Shown piece by piece: positions 63,349 to 64,000 of a DNA stretch of 64,000 nt (position 1 is its first letter; the number at the start of each line of letters is the position of its first letter). This stretch comes from CBDANO01 sp965197665 (GTDB taxonomy: Bacteria > Chloroflexota > Dehalococcoidia > Lucifugimonadales > UBA3495), in the NCBI GenBank assembly GCA_965197665.1, contig CBDANO010000005.1:620001-684000 (forward strand). Reading direction: 5' to 3'. The notes under the pieces are model-generated. The model did no database searches. It was not told where the DNA came from and saw nothing but the letters and a program-made list of their open reading frames with translations. Position numbers and translations under genes: made by a program.

Positions 63349-64000
63349 TCAGTCGTCCGCCCCGGCCCGCAGCCGAGCTAACACCCGGGCCAAGTCCTCG
63401 GGCAAGGCGCTCCGGAACTCTACCTCTTGGCCGGAGAAGGGGTGCCGAAATCCCAAGTGGTGGGCATGCAGGAAGTGGCGCTCGAGCATGGGGCTGCGCC
63501 TCCCGTATACCCCATCACCCAGTAACGGGTGTCCCAAGTGGGCCAAGTGGACCCTAATCTGATGGGTGCGGCCGGTCTCCAAGTACAGTTCCAGCAGGCT
63601 GAATCCGCCGAAACCCTCCAACCGGCGGTAGCGGGTGCGCGACTCTCTCCCACCCGGCGTTACCGCCATCCGTTTACGGCGCCGGGGGTCCCGGCCGATG
63701 GGGGCGTCGATCAGGCCGCTGGGCGGGTCCGGCGCTCCCACGGCCACCGCCAGGTAGCCCTTGGTTACTTCTCTGGCCTTGATCTGGTTCGATAGGGCTT
63801 GATGAGCCTGGTGGTGTTTGGCGGCTACCATCAGGCCGGAGGTATCTTTGTCCAACCGGTGGACGATGCCGGGCCGCAGTCCATCCCCCACGCCCTGGAT
63901 GTCCGGGCACAAGGCCAGTAACGCGTTCACCAGGGTTTGGTCCGGATGGCCGGGTCCCGGATGCACCGTCAGGCCGGCGGGCTTGTCAACCACCACGACG
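63349..64000 (-). CDS. rluD: RluD-type 23S rRNA pseudouridine synthase, truncated by window end
   Basis: The reading frame runs off the window at 64000, so the N-terminus (S4-like domain if present) is missing. The 217 residues seen include VVDKPAGLTVHPGPGH, the catalytic HRLDKDTSGLMV (Asp), TKGYLAVAVG, TRYRRLEGFGGFSLLELYLETGRTHQIRVHLAHLGHPLLGD and the C-terminal HAHHLGFRHPFSG. This is the RluA/RluD family; the RluD assignment is by resemblance. Confidence 0.85.
   Translation of the reverse strand, partial: VVVVDKPAGLTVHPGPGHPDQTLVNALLALCPDIQGVGDGLRPGIVHRLDKDTSGLMVAAKHHQAHQALSNQIKAREVTKGYLAVAVGAPDPPSGLIDAPIGRDPRRRKRMAVTPGGRESRTRYRRLEGFGGFSLLELYLETGRTHQIRVHLAHLGHPLLGDGVYGRRSPMLERHFLHAHHLGFRHPFSGQEVEFRSALPEDLARVLARLRAGADD

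Overview
The window looks like one contig of a GC-rich free-living bacterium, most likely an uncultured Chloroflexota of the Dehalococcoidia/SAR202 type. This is inferred from gene content only. The pointers are CaiB/BaiF CoA-transferases beside an esterase and amidohydrolases, a fused AccD-AccA, two T-box leaders, a GreA with an extra N-terminal domain, DUF1800 and NHL-propeller proteins, and large surface proteins with Ig/cadherin-type repeats and TP-rich linkers. No rRNA, tRNA, CRISPR array, origin or intact prophage was seen.

Layout. 1-7.1 kb: catabolic genes (two CaiB-type CoA-transferases, a CE7-like esterase, an amidohydrolase broken by a frameshift) plus a HAS-barrel/HerA-like ATPase pair whose HerA gene carries two closely spaced frameshifts. 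7.1-9.8 kb: polyprenyl diphosphate synthase and metG, the latter with a hairpin that buries its ribosome-binding site. 9.9-10.8 kb: a decayed IS4-like element with intact 15-bp ends. 10.9-17.6 kb: a two-gene surface operon. It encodes a 1562-residue cadherin-like protein with a 21-base G:C run near its start codon, and a membrane-anchored Ig-repeat/collagen-like protein.

18.1-23.6 kb: a branched-chain amino-acid operon (T-box with apparent Leu specifier, ilvB-ilvN-ilvC-leuA). 23.8-25.3 kb: an AlkB and methyltransferase pair of visibly lower GC. 25.3-30.6 kb: beta-CASP MBL protein, GreA fusion, a MIP18/Mrp iron-sulfur pair behind a palindromic promoter, and accDA. 31.2-36.0 kb: dienelactone hydrolase, zinc alcohol dehydrogenase, glutamine-synthetase-like ligase, HxH hydrolase. 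36.0-41.6 kb: tilS, phosphatase, CNNM/CorC protein, tsaD and a membrane protein.

41.6-43.7 kb: a second ilvB-like gene behind its own T-box with apparent Ile specifier. 43.9-48.6 kb: a lipoprotein, a TP-stalked secreted metalloprotease and a DUF4349 lipoprotein. 49-54.5 kb: small HTH protein, fumC, a third acetolactate-synthase-like gene, a PaREP1-like protein and mtaB. 54.5-64 kb: MBL hydrolase, DUF1800 protein, tandem-duplicated NHL proteins, glnS, gltX and a truncated rluD-type gene.

The strongest unusual signals are the homopolymer-bearing surface operon, the paired T-boxes with different specifiers on paralogous synthases, the metG hairpin, the GreA fusion, the Mrp protein without its CxxC, and the AlkB-methyltransferase island. 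I did not find one self-contained new system that I could defend. The surface operon is the best candidate.
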